Source of the DNA: Bacteroides intestinalis DSM 17393
GTDB taxonomy: Bacteria; Bacteroidota; Bacteroidia; Bacteroidales; Bacteroidaceae
Direction: 5' to 3'
NCBI RefSeq assembly: GCF_000172175.1
Contig: NZ_ABJL02000007.1
Location: 1,054,001 to 1,118,000 of the forward strand
Length of the DNA: 64,000 nucleotides
Each line of letters opens with the position of its first letter. Position 1 is the first letter of the stretch. Positions 1 to 8,344 of the stretch are shown piece after piece. The position numbers were made by a program, and so were the translations under genes. The notes under the pieces were generated by a model. That model ran no database searches, was not told the origin of the DNA, and saw nothing but the letters and a program-made list of their open reading frames with translations.

Positions 1-1352
1 TCGCACTTCCTCTACTTGCCTTTGGCATCCCTCTTCTCTTCTCTCAAAAAAGTCATCGTAAGTCTATCGGTGAATTTATTTTCGGTTTCTCTTTCCTTTT
101 TATGGGACTTTCTATGTTACAATCCAATGCACCGGATTTGAAAGCAAATCCGGAAATGCTGGCTTTTGTACAGAGTTATACCGATATGGGATATATTTCT
201 ATTCTGTTGTTTGTGTTTATTGGTACTATTTTGACTATGGTTGTGCAGGCATCGGCAGCGACGATGGCTATTACGCTTATCATGTGTGCCAATGGATGGA
301 TAAGCTTTGAATTGGGGGCGGCATTAGTATTGGGTGAGAATATCGGTACTACTATTACTGCCAATCTTGCTGCTTTAACCGGTAATACGCAGGCGAGGAG
401 GGCTGCATTGGCTCACCTGGTATTCAATGTCTTCGGTGTTATCTGGGTGCTTTGTCTTTTCACTCCGTTTACGAGTGCCGTATCGTGGTTTGTGGAAAAC
501 GTGATGGGAACGAAAGACCCTGCCGTAGCAGTTTCATTTAAGTTATCAGCATTTCACACTTGCTTCAACATCTGCAATGTATTGTTGTTGATCTGGTTTG
601 TGAAATTGATAGAACGTACGGTTTGCGCCATTATTCCGCAGAAAGAAGCCGACGAGGAATATCGTCTTCGCTTTATTTCCGGTGGTATGCTTTCTACAGC
701 GGAGCTTTCCATATTGCAGGCACGTAAAGAAATTCATCTGTTTGCAGAGCGTACTCATCGTATGTTCAATATGGTACAGGACCTGTTGCATACGGATAAG
801 GATGATGATTATAATAAGCTGTTCAGCCGTATCGAGAAATATGAGAATATCAGCGATAATATGGAATTGGAGATAGCCAATTATCTGAACCAGGTGTCCG
901 ACGGACGTTTGAGTTCAGAAAGTAAGCTGCAGATTCGTGCCATGCTTCGTGAGGTCACGGAAATTGAAAGTATTGGTGATAGTTGCTATAATCTTGCTCG
1001 TACTATCAATCGTAAACGTCAGACCAATCAGGACTTCACAGAAAAGCAATATGATCATATTCACTTTATGATGAAACTGACGGATGATGCGTTGGCACAA
1101 ATGATTGTCGTTGTGGAACGCTCCGACCACCAAAGTATTGACGTGAATAAGTCATTCAATATTGAGAATGAAATTAATAACTATCGCAATCAGCTGAAGA
1201 ATCAGAATATTCTGGATGTAAATAATAAAGAATATGATTATCAGATGGGCGTTTACTATATGGATATTATCGCAGAGTGCGAAAAGCTGGGCGATTATGT
1301 GGTAAATGTAGTAGAAGCAAGTAGTGATGTAAAAGAAAAGAAAGCGTCTTAA
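1..1352 (+). CDS. Na/Pi cotransporter family protein with PhoU-like tail (5' partial)
   Basis: The frame is open from base 3, so the N-terminus lies outside the window; the first internal Met codon is at 102. The visible N-terminal part is hydrophobic and has the two Na/Pi-cotransporter signature stretches (QASAATMAITL and GENIGTTITANLAAL). The C-terminal ~200 residues are helical and charged and resemble a PhoU domain (ARKEIHLFAERTHRMF..., ESIGDSCYNLART). Family knowledge: NptA/YjbB-like inner-membrane proteins move phosphate with sodium, and the PhoU tail probably regulates this. The gene ends KAS-stop inside a perfect palindrome shared with the convergent rubredoxin gene, overlapping it by 4 bases. 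Confidence 0.9.
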   Translation, partial: ALPLLAFGIPLLFSQKSHRKSIGEFIFGFSFLFMGLSMLQSNAPDLKANPEMLAFVQSYTDMGYISILLFVFIGTILTMVVQASAATMAITLIMCANGWISFELGAALVLGENIGTTITANLAALTGNTQARRAALAHLVFNVFGVIWVLCLFTPFTSAVSWFVENVMGTKDPAVAVSFKLSAFHTCFNICNVLLLIWFVKLIERTVCAIIPQKEADEEYRLRFISGGMLSTAELSILQARKEIHLFAERTHRMFNMVQDLLHTDKDDDYNKLFSRIEKYENISDNMELEIANYLNQVSDGRLSSESKLQIRAMLREVTEIESIGDSCYNLARTINRKRQTNQDFTEKQYDHIHFMMKLTDDALAQMIVVVERSDHQSIDVNKSFNIENEINNYRNQLKNQNILDVNNKEYDYQMGVYYMDIIAECEKLGDYVVNVVEASSDVKEKKAS

Positions 1353-1360
1353 GACGCTTT
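1341..1360. terminator. Perfect 20-bp palindrome shared by two convergent stop codons
   Basis: AAAGCGTCTTAAGACGCTTT is a perfect palindrome centred on the overlapping stop codons of the transporter (+) and rubredoxin (-). Each gene therefore ends with the same codons (K-A-S-stop). As RNA it can form an 8-bp stem with a UUAA loop. It is followed by a pyrimidine-rich stretch on both strands, so a bidirectional terminator is likely. Confidence 0.65.
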
Positions 1361-1510
1361 CTCAAATTCTTCTTTTCCGACTCCACATAGCGGGCAAACC
1401 CAATCTTCAGGAAGGTCTTCAAACGATGTTCCCGGCTCAATGCCGTTTTCCGGATCGCCCATTTCGGGATCGTAAACGTAGTCACAAACTGTGCAAATGT
1501 ACTTGTCCAT
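1349..1510 (-). CDS. Rubredoxin
   Basis: The product is a 53-residue protein with the two rubredoxin knuckles, CTVCDYVYDP near the N-terminus and CPLCGVGKEEFE near the C-terminus, which give the four Cys ligands for one iron. The usual YDPE, GT and FEDLPEDWVCP family residues are present. Rubredoxins are small cytoplasmic electron carriers, in anaerobes often linked to oxygen or peroxide detoxification. The start at 1510 gives the normal length; the frame stays open upstream, but that extension has no rubredoxin character and runs into the divergent kinase gene. Confidence 0.95.
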   Translation of the reverse strand: MDKYICTVCDYVYDPEMGDPENGIEPGTSFEDLPEDWVCPLCGVGKEEFEKAS

Positions 1511-1622
1511 AAAACTATTTTTTAGGTTTTCTTTATAAATAACAATAAATACCGCTCTTTTGTTTCCGGTTTTGATTTGAAAGAGATATATTTGTTTCGT
1601 TTTTATTGTAAATGAACTCTTT

Positions 1623-2918
1623 ATGACGATACTAATTCTGATCGGTATGGCGGTACTTGTGGGAGTATTGCTATTGTATGTGTTTGAACTCGGTAGAAGT
1701 AGACGTCTGCTGCTTAAAGCAGGAAACGCCAGAAAAGCATTGCGCAGCTCAGAAGAACTGTTTCGTTCCATTATGCAAAATGTTCATGCTTTTATTCTTT
1801 TGATAAACAGGGATTTTGTTGTTACCCGGACAAACTATTATGATATCACCAAAGCCCGTAAGCCGGAAGGTAGATTACCCCGTGTAGGAGATTTGCTGCG
1901 TTGTAATAACGCATTGTCCGCCGAAGGAGGATGCGGAACGCATGAACTTTGCGGCAGTTGCCCTATCCGGAGAAAGATAGAAGAGACTTATCGTGCAAAA
2001 AGTAGTTTTACAGACTTGGAGGCTACACTCGATATACGGGATAGGCGAGGAGAGGTATCTGAATGTGATACGTATGTTTCCGGCGAATATATGGAGATAG
2101 ATGACAAGGAAGGCATGGTAATTACTGTACATGATATTACACGCTTGAAGAAAGCAGAAGTGGAATTGCATAAAGCTCGTGAAAAAGCGGAGAATGCAGA
2201 TCGTTCCAAATCTGCTTTTCTTGCTAATATGAGCCATGAGATACGTACGCCACTGAATGCTATCGTCGGCTTTTCCGAATTGCTGGCTTCTGCCAGTACG
2301 GAAGAGGAGAAGACACAGTTTTTGGAAATAGTTCATTCTAATAACGAGTTATTGCAGCAATTGATTGCTGATATTCTTGACCTTTCTAAAATAGAAGCAG
2401 GTACATTGGAGTTTACGTTCTCTGAGGTGGACGTCAAGCAACTGATGCTTGATATAGAACAATTGTTCCGTATGAGACTGGAAGATAAAGCTGCTGTTAT
2501 CCAGATTATCAGAGAAACTCCTGCGGATGAATGTATTATGTATACAGACAGAAACCGTTTGCAACAGGTCGTTTCCAATTTCATGACCAATGCTGTGAAG
2601 TTTACAGATGAGGGTAGCATTACTTTTGGCTATAACCGTTGTGCTGAAGGTCTTTATTTCTATGTGAAAGATACCGGTAGCGGTATTCCGGAAGACAAGG
2701 TTAATCATATTTTTGAACGCTTTGTTCGGGTGGAACAGAATAAAAAAGGTACTGGTCTGGGATTGGCTATTTGTGAAATGATTATCCGTAAACTGGGGGG
2801 GAAGATTGGTGTGGAATCTGAATATGGTAAGGGATCTACATTCTGGTTTATACTTCCGATCAATGGTCGTCAGATTAAGGAACAGGGCACAGAGATTGAT
2901 GGTAAGACTAACCTATAA
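1623..2918 (+). CDS. PAS-domain sensor histidine kinase with a four-Cys motif
   Basis: This 431-residue protein has one N-terminal membrane helix (about residues 2-20), a PAS-like domain (about 45-175), a HisKA box with phospho-acceptor His205 (FLANMSHEIRTPLN) and a HATPase domain with the DTGSGIP and GTGLGLAI boxes. There is no receiver domain, so it should signal to a separate response regulator, and none is adjacent. The PAS region has Cys94, Cys104, Cys110 and Cys113 (C-x9-C-x5-C-x2-C), a spacing that could bind a metal or Fe-S centre. It is divergent from rubredoxin, so a redox signal is plausible but only inferred. Confidence 0.9.
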   Translation: MTILILIGMAVLVGVLLLYVFELGRSRRLLLKAGNARKALRSSEELFRSIMQNVHAFILLINRDFVVTRTNYYDITKARKPEGRLPRVGDLLRCNNALSAEGGCGTHELCGSCPIRRKIEETYRAKSSFTDLEATLDIRDRRGEVSECDTYVSGEYMEIDDKEGMVITVHDITRLKKAEVELHKAREKAENADRSKSAFLANMSHEIRTPLNAIVGFSELLASASTEEEKTQFLEIVHSNNELLQQLIADILDLSKIEAGTLEFTFSEVDVKQLMLDIEQLFRMRLEDKAAVIQIIRETPADECIMYTDRNRLQQVVSNFMTNAVKFTDEGSITFGYNRCAEGLYFYVKDTGSGIPEDKVNHIFERFVRVEQNKKGTGLGLAICEMIIRKLGGKIGVESEYGKGSTFWFILPINGRQIKEQGTEIDGKTNL

Positions 2919-2933
2919 AAAGATTTAATAACA

Positions 2934-2964
2934 TTCGGTATCCCAAATTAATATTGTACTTTTG
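2934..2964 (+). promoter_or_regulatory. Bacteroidota-type promoter of the P-type ATPase gene
   Basis: The -7 box TACTTTTG (2957-2964) fits TAnnTTTG. A TTCG near-match to the -33 TTTG lies 19 nt upstream (2934-2937). A start near 2971 would leave a leader of about 20 nt. Confidence 0.5.
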
Positions 2965-2992
2965 TGGCTCTTAATTAAAGCTAACAATTTGC

Positions 2993-5677
2993 ATGACTGC
3001 AATGAAGGATGATTTTTATCATGGCGGACTTACTGACGACGAAGTAAGAAAAAGCCGCGAGAAGTACGGAGTCAATCTGTTAACGCCTCCCAAGCGTCCC
3101 TCCCTATGGAAGTTATATCTTGAAAAGTTTGAAGACCCTGTTGTCAGGGTGCTTTTAGTTGCTGCACTATTTTCTTTGATCATCTCGATCGTAGAGAATG
3201 AATATGCCGAAACAATCGGTATTATTGCCGCCATATTGCTGGCTACCGGAATCGGCTTCTTCTTTGAATATGATGCTAATAAAAAATTTGATTTGCTGAA
3301 TGCGGTCAATGAGGAAACTTTGGTGAAAGTTATCCGTAATGGTCGCGTGCAGGAGATTCCCCGGAAAGATGTGGTAGTAGGAGATATTATCGTTCTGGAA
3401 ACAGGAGAAGAAATTCCTGCTGACGGTGAACTGCTGGAAGCTATTTCTTTGCAAATCAATGAATCCAATCTGACTGGTGAACCTGTAGTTAGTAAAACGA
3501 CTGTAGAAGCAGATTTTGATGAAGAAGCTACATATGCTTCCAATCGTGTGTTGCGTGGTACTACGGTTGTAGACGGTCATGGAACAATGCGGGTGCTTAG
3601 TGTGGGGGATGATACGGAAATCGGAAAGGTAGCCCGGCAGAGTACGGAACAGAGTACGGAGCCTACTCCGCTGAACATACAGCTTACCAAGCTTGCCAAT
3701 CTGATTGGTAAGATCGGTTTCTCGGTAGCCGGATTGGCATTTGCCATTTTCTTTATTAAAGATGTAATACTGGTATATCCTTTCTCTACTTTCCATACTT
3801 TTGCAGACTGGCTTCCGGCATTGAAAGCTACCTTGCAATACTTTATGATGGCAGTAACCCTGATTGTGGTTGCAGTGCCCGAAGGGTTGCCGATGAGTGT
3901 GACATTGAGTCTGGCATTGAATATGCGCCGTATGCTTTCTACCAACAATCTGGTTCGGAAAATGCATGCTTGCGAGACGATGGGTGCCATCACTGTGATT
4001 TGTACGGATAAGACAGGTACATTGACTCAAAATCTGATGCAAGTTTATGAACCGAGTTTCTATGGTTTGAAAAATGGCGGAGAAGTCGGTGAAGATGATA
4101 TCAGCAAATTGGTGGTGGAAGGTATTAGTACCAATTCTACAGCTTTTCTGGAAGAGATAGCCGAAGGTGAAAAACCGAAAGGAGTAGGGAATCCGACAGA
4201 GGTAGCCTTGCTTTTATGGTTGAACAGCAGGAACAGGGATTATCTGGAATTACGTGAGAATGCTCCGGTTGTGGATCAGTTGACTTTCTCTACCGAACGT
4301 AAATTCATGGCGACTTTGGTGAAGTCTCCTTTGATGGGTAAGAAGGTATTGTACGTGAAAGGTGCTCCTGAAATTGTTTTAGGCAAATGTAAAGATGTTA
4401 TTCTGGATGGCAAACGGGTCGATGCGGTAGAGTATCGCTCTACGGTAGAAAAACAATTGCTGGGTTATCAGAACATGGCGATGCGTACCCTTGGTTTTGC
4501 TTTCAAGATCGTAGAAGATACGGATACAAGAGATTGTGTGGAATTGGTTGCCGATCATGATTTGTCATTCCTGGGTGTGGTTGCTATCAGTGATCCTATT
4601 CGTCAGGATGTGCCTGCGGCGGTATCGAAATGCCAGTCGGCCGGTATCGATATCAAGATTGTAACGGGAGATACACCGGGTACGGCTACGGAAATTGCAC
4701 GCCAGATTGGTCTGTGGAAACCGGAAGATACGGAACGTAACCGGATAACAGGTGCTGCCTTTGCGGAACTGGCAGATGAAGAAGCACTCGACCGTGTGAT
4801 GGATCTGAAAATTATGTCGCGTGCGCGGCCTACAGATAAGCAACGCCTGGTACAGTTGTTACAACAAAAAGGTGCGGTGGTAGCCGTAACGGGAGACGGT
4901 ACGAATGATGCCCCTGCATTGAACCATGCACAGGTGGGTCTGTCTATGGGTACGGGAACGTCAGTGGCCAAGGAAGCCAGTGATATAACTCTGCTTGACG
5001 ATTCTTTTAATAGTATCGGCACTGCCGTGATGTGGGGACGTTCGCTGTACAAGAATATCCAACGTTTCATCGTTTTCCAGTTGACTATTAATTTTGTGGC
5101 CTTGCTTATCGTTTTGCTTGGCTCCTTGATAGGTACGGAATTACCGCTTACTGTAACTCAAATGTTATGGGTAAATCTTATTATGGATACTTTTGCCGCT
5201 TTGGCTCTGGCTTCTATTCCGCCCAGCGAGAGTGTCATGCAAGAGAAGCCTCGCAGTAGCAATGACTTTATTATTTCGAAAGCCATGCGCTCCTATATTT
5301 TAGGTGTAGGTGGTGCTTTCCTGATTATACTCATGGGAATGTTGTACTGGTTTAATCATGCCGAGGGCGGTATGACACCGGAACGCCTGACCATATTCTT
5401 CACATTTTTCGTGATGCTGCAATTCTGGAACCTTTTCAATGCGCGTGTGTTTGGTACTACAGACTCCGCTTTCAAAGGGATTTCCAAATCGTATGGTATG
5501 GAACTGATAGTACTTGCTATCTTAATAGGACAGTTCCTTATTGTACAATTCGGTGGTGCCGTATTCCGTACTGTGCCGCTTGATTTAGTCACTTGGGTGA
5601 TTATTATTGCTTCCACTTCACTGGTATTATGGGTGGGTGAGGCGATACGTTTCATCCGACGTTTAACTCAGAAGTAA
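2993..5677 (+). CDS. Calcium-translocating P-type ATPase (type IIB-like)
   Basis: The 894-residue protein has a full P-type ATPase layout: an N-terminal cation-ATPase domain, an actuator with LTGEP, the M4 motif VAVPEGLPMSVTLSLA, phosphorylation site Asp339 in CTDKTGTLTQ, the KGAPE nucleotide-binding motif, GDGTNDAPAL and six C-terminal membrane helices. The PEGLP motif and length match PMCA/SERCA-like calcium exporters. The hinge motif reads TGDTPGTA rather than the more usual TGDN. It would pump Ca2+ out across the inner membrane. The HAD phosphatase gene starts one base after its stop codon. Confidence 0.93.
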   Translation: MTAMKDDFYHGGLTDDEVRKSREKYGVNLLTPPKRPSLWKLYLEKFEDPVVRVLLVAALFSLIISIVENEYAETIGIIAAILLATGIGFFFEYDANKKFDLLNAVNEETLVKVIRNGRVQEIPRKDVVVGDIIVLETGEEIPADGELLEAISLQINESNLTGEPVVSKTTVEADFDEEATYASNRVLRGTTVVDGHGTMRVLSVGDDTEIGKVARQSTEQSTEPTPLNIQLTKLANLIGKIGFSVAGLAFAIFFIKDVILVYPFSTFHTFADWLPALKATLQYFMMAVTLIVVAVPEGLPMSVTLSLALNMRRMLSTNNLVRKMHACETMGAITVICTDKTGTLTQNLMQVYEPSFYGLKNGGEVGEDDISKLVVEGISTNSTAFLEEIAEGEKPKGVGNPTEVALLLWLNSRNRDYLELRENAPVVDQLTFSTERKFMATLVKSPLMGKKVLYVKGAPEIVLGKCKDVILDGKRVDAVEYRSTVEKQLLGYQNMAMRTLGFAFKIVEDTDTRDCVELVADHDLSFLGVVAISDPIRQDVPAAVSKCQSAGIDIKIVTGDTPGTATEIARQIGLWKPEDTERNRITGAAFAELADEEALDRVMDLKIMSRARPTDKQRLVQLLQQKGAVVAVTGDGTNDAPALNHAQVGLSMGTGTSVAKEASDITLLDDSFNSIGTAVMWGRSLYKNIQRFIVFQLTINFVALLIVLLGSLIGTELPLTVTQMLWVNLIMDTFAALALASIPPSESVMQEKPRSSNDFIISKAMRSYILGVGGAFLIILMGMLYWFNHAEGGMTPERLTIFFTFFVMLQFWNLFNARVFGTTDSAFKGISKSYGMELIVLAILIGQFLIVQFGGAVFRTVPLDLVTWVIIIASTSLVLWVGEAIRFIRRLTQK

Positions 5678-5678
5678 A

Positions 5679-6296
5679 ATGAAAGAAAAAGGAATTAAAA
5701 ACCTTATTATTGATTTTGGCGGTGTGTTGATCGACTTGGACCGTCAGCGTTGTATCGAGAATTTTGCAAAGTTAGGCATGCCTAATGTAGAGGCTATGCT
5801 TGATGTTTGTCATCAGCAAGGTTTCTTCTTGCAGCATGAAAAAGGATTGATTACCAGTGCGGAGTTCCGGAATGAGATCCGCGAGCAAATAGGGAAGATT
5901 GTGACCGATGCCCGTATAGATGCTGCCTGGAATAGTTTTTTGGGAGGTATTCCTACCTATAAATTGGATTTGTTGTTGAAACTGCGTGAGAAATATGTGG
6001 TCTATCTGTTGAGCAACACCAATGAAATTCACTGGAAGTGGTCGTGTAAGCATGCTTTCCACTACAAGGCTTTCCGGGTAGAAGATTATTTTGAGAAGAT
6101 TTTCCTTTCTTATGAAATGAAGATGGTAAAGCCGGACGTTGCTATTTTTGAGAAACTGTTGGAAGAAACAGGCATAGATCCGAGAGAGACTTTCTTTATA
6201 GATGATTCTGCCGAGAATTGCCGTGTGGCGGAAACATTGGGTATTTCTACCTATACGCCGAAAGCATGTGAAGACTGGAGCCATTTATTCAATTGA
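5679..6296 (+). CDS. HAD family phosphatase
   Basis: The 205-residue protein opens with the HAD motif I variant DFGGVLIDLD. Motif II is in LLSNTNEIHW, the motif III lysine in KMVKPDVAIFEKLLEETG, and motif IV is FIDDSAENCRVAE. This is the HAD subfamily IA (variant 3) pattern of small soluble phosphatases. The substrate cannot be read from the sequence. It follows the ATPase by one base and is just before ribF, so it is probably in the same operon; a flavin or sugar-phosphate substrate would be a guess. Confidence 0.88.
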   Translation: MKEKGIKNLIIDFGGVLIDLDRQRCIENFAKLGMPNVEAMLDVCHQQGFFLQHEKGLITSAEFRNEIREQIGKIVTDARIDAAWNSFLGGIPTYKLDLLLKLREKYVVYLLSNTNEIHWKWSCKHAFHYKAFRVEDYFEKIFLSYEMKMVKPDVAIFEKLLEETGIDPRETFFIDDSAENCRVAETLGISTYTPKACEDWSHLFN

Positions 6297-6321
6297 CAAT
6301 TGATAATTAATAATTAAAGTA

Positions 6322-7239
6322 GTGCAGTTGCTTCGTAACATACCGGAAGTGCTTCCTCAGCCTTGTGTTGCTACCATAGGCTTTTTTGACGGAGTGCATC
6401 GAGGACATCGCTACCTGATAGAACAGGTGCGTGAAGCAGCTGTTGCATGCGGTTTTGCTTCGGGGGTGGTGACTTTTCCGGTGCATCCGCGCAAAGTTGT
6501 GCAGCCGGAGTATCGCCCCGAACTACTGACTACATATGAAGAAAAGGTTTCCTTACTTGCTGAAACCGGTTTGGATTACTGCATGATGCTTGATTTTACT
6601 CCTGAAATTGCTATATTGTCGGCACGGGAGTTTATGCTTTTCCTTCGTAATCATTATAACATACGTGCTCTTGTCATAGGCTACGACCATCGTTTCGGAC
6701 ACAACCGTAGCGAAGGGTTTGATGACTATGTGCGCTATGGACAGGAATTGGGGATAAAAGTTATTCTTGCGCGTGCATATATAAATAAGGAGACTACGGT
6801 AAGTTCCTCTGTCATCCGCCAACTGTTATTGGAAGGTAATGTTTCGGAAGCGGCCGATTGTCTGGGTTATGATTACTTTTTGAATGGCTCGGTGGTAAGC
6901 GGTTATCGCGTCGGACGTAAAATAGGTTTCCCCACCGCAAATCTTCGGGTGGATGATCCTGATAAATTGGTTCCTTCCGATGGGGTATATGCTGTCCGTG
7001 TCATTGTTGCGGGGCAGACTTATGGCGGTATGCTTAGTATCGGCTACCGTCCTACAATGGCTAATGGCACCGACCGTAGCATTGAAGTGAATATCTTTAA
7101 TTTCCATTCGGACATTTACGAACAGCATATTCGCCTTTTTTTTGTCCGCTACCTGCGCTCCGAATTGAAGTTCGATTCCATAGACGAACTAATTGCTCAG
7201 CTCCATAAGGATGCTGAAAATGCTTCCCGCTATCTTTAA
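6322..7239 (+). CDS. ribF: Bifunctional riboflavin kinase / FAD synthetase
   Basis: The 305-residue protein has an N-terminal FMN adenylyltransferase domain (ATIGFFDGVHRGHRYLI, then SSSVIRQLLLEGNV) and a C-terminal riboflavin kinase domain (GRKIGFPTANL, GVYAV, SIGYRPT). It phosphorylates riboflavin to FMN and adenylates FMN to FAD. The start is GTG, uncommon in this genome; no in-frame ATG fits the conserved N-terminus. It follows the HAD gene after an AT-rich spacer made of near-repeats of AATTGATAATTAA. Confidence 0.95.
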   Translation: MQLLRNIPEVLPQPCVATIGFFDGVHRGHRYLIEQVREAAVACGFASGVVTFPVHPRKVVQPEYRPELLTTYEEKVSLLAETGLDYCMMLDFTPEIAILSAREFMLFLRNHYNIRALVIGYDHRFGHNRSEGFDDYVRYGQELGIKVILARAYINKETTVSSSVIRQLLLEGNVSEAADCLGYDYFLNGSVVSGYRVGRKIGFPTANLRVDDPDKLVPSDGVYAVRVIVAGQTYGGMLSIGYRPTMANGTDRSIEVNIFNFHSDIYEQHIRLFFVRYLRSELKFDSIDELIAQLHKDAENASRYL

Positions 7240-7282
7240 TATCCGTAAAGAATAGTCTTTTACCTCTATATTTTTTGCATTA

Positions 7283-7320
7283 TTATCGAAAAACGTACTT
7301 ATTTTATTGTTTTTCGATAA
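7283..7320. repeat. Perfect 12-bp inverted repeat (operator candidate 1)
   Basis: The arm TTATCGAAAAAC (7283-7294) is exactly complementary to GTTTTTCGATAA (7309-7320). The same TATCG-AAAAA core recurs as a compact dyad at 7370-7384, upstream of the cluster that encodes an XRE regulator. A repressor site is likely; the repressor is inferred to be the cluster's own HTH protein. Confidence 0.6.
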
Positions 7321-7363
7321 ATATTTTCTGTTTTTCTTGTTAGTCTCAAAAAATACCTTTTTA

Positions 7364-7395
7364 TTTGCATATCGAAAAACGATAAATTATTATTG
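7364..7395 (+). promoter_or_regulatory. Promoter with a dyad operator between its -33 and -7 boxes
   Basis: TTTG (7364-7367) and a near-consensus TATTATTG (7388-7395) are 20 nt apart. The dyad TATCGAAAAACGATA (7370-7384) fills the spacer. A protein bound there would block RNA polymerase, which is classic repressor geometry. It precedes the 29-codon ORF at 7425. Confidence 0.5.
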
Positions 7396-7424
7396 AATAA
7401 CAAAACATATAAAGGTTGACGATT

Positions 7425-7514
7425 ATGAAAAAGGCATTTATGAGTATCTCTTTGTTAGTGATTTCCCTCTCCATGTTGATGGCAGTTCTTTGTGGTATAG
7501 GAGCTACAGTTTGA
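7425..7514 (+). CDS. 29-residue hydrophobic small protein (possible)
   Basis: This short ORF starts at ATG 7425, about 30 nt downstream of the dyad-controlled promoter, and ends at TGA 7512-7514. It begins MKK and is otherwise one hydrophobic helix with a Cys near the end (...LMAVLCGIGATV). It could be a single-pass membrane peptide of the kind seen in toxins or regulators of membrane enzymes, or a remnant signal peptide. The stop codon overlaps the -33 box of the next promoter. No family is recognised, and expression is unproven. Confidence 0.4.
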   Translation: MKKAFMSISLLVISLSMLMAVLCGIGATV

Positions 7515-7541
7515 TGGTTTAATAGAGAAAATATATCTTTG
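7510..7541 (+). promoter_or_regulatory. Consensus Bacteroidota promoter for the CPBP cluster
   Basis: TTTG (7510-7513), a 20-nt spacer and TATCTTTG (7534-7541) match the housekeeping sigma consensus exactly. The transcription start would fall near 7548, giving a leader of about 17 nt before the ATG at 7565. Confidence 0.7.
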
Positions 7542-7564
7542 TAGACTCTAAAAGGACAACAACG

Positions 7565-8344
7565 ATGAAAACTGCAATAAAACTGGCTTTTATCTACTTG
7601 GCGATGCAAATTCTCGGGGCATTGGCAGTGGGGCCGTTTACTATGATTTATGCGTACGTAAAATACGGTACTATAGACAGAGCAAATGAATTTGCTTTAG
7701 CTCCTACTCTGCTGGCAGGATTTGTTTTTATGCTGATCTATTTATGGAAAAAAGGTTATCTGACGAAAGATAAGCAATTGTATTCACCTGTGTCTGCAAG
7801 CTATTTATTCTGGAGTGCCATAATGGGGATTTCCATGATTTACCTGATTGACTTTCTAATGTCTCATCTCACATTTTTGCCTGACTGGCTGAGTAATACT
7901 TTTGACTTACTGCAATCCGGTTGGCTAGGTATTCTTTGTGTAGCTATATTGGGACCCATTTTGGAGGAGCTGCTATTTCGTGGAGCAGTCACTAAAGTTC
8001 TTTTGAAAAAGTATAATCCGTTGACAGCTATTCTGATATCCGGTTTGATATTCGGTATCTTTCATATGAATCCGGCACAGGTGGTAGGAGCGACGCTGAT
8101 CGGTTTTATTCTTGCATGGATCTATTACAAGACACATAGTCTGATACCTTGTATCTTGATTCACATTATGAACAACAGTCTTTCTGTTTATCTTGCTCTC
8201 AAATTTCCGGATGTGGAATATAGCAGTGAATTGATTGGAGAAAAAGCTTATCTGACAGGTCTCGTAATTACTTTCCTTTTGTTTATATTGTCCTGGCGAA
8301 TGATGAATTCCTATAAATTATCTAATACAACTATTGAAGTATGA
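7565..8344 (+). CDS. CPBP family intramembrane metalloprotease
   Basis: The 259-residue protein has about seven or eight membrane segments. It carries the CPBP (Abi/CAAX protease-like) catalytic motifs: EELLFRG (about residue 137), FGIFHMNP and HIMNN. The family cleaves inside membranes, and bacterial members are linked to bacteriocin self-immunity or processing, though the substrate here is unknown. The stop overlaps the next start (ATGA), so translation is probably coupled to the DUF2975 gene. Its place in a cluster with two DUF2975 proteins and an XRE regulator suggests a shared membrane-stress or immunity role. Confidence 0.88.
   Translation: MKTAIKLAFIYLAMQILGALAVGPFTMIYAYVKYGTIDRANEFALAPTLLAGFVFMLIYLWKKGYLTKDKQLYSPVSASYLFWSAIMGISMIYLIDFLMSHLTFLPDWLSNTFDLLQSGWLGILCVAILGPILEELLFRGAVTKVLLKKYNPLTAILISGLIFGIFHMNPAQVVGATLIGFILAWIYYKTHSLIPCILIHIMNNSLSVYLALKFPDVEYSSELIGEKAYLTGLVITFLLFILSWRMMNSYKLSNTTIEV

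Noticed and set aside
1563..1594. A promoter for the PAS kinase (TATATTTG at 1587)
   Set aside because: The -7 box is good, but the nearest TTTG boxes are 12 and 24 nt away, outside the usual spacing; left uncalled.
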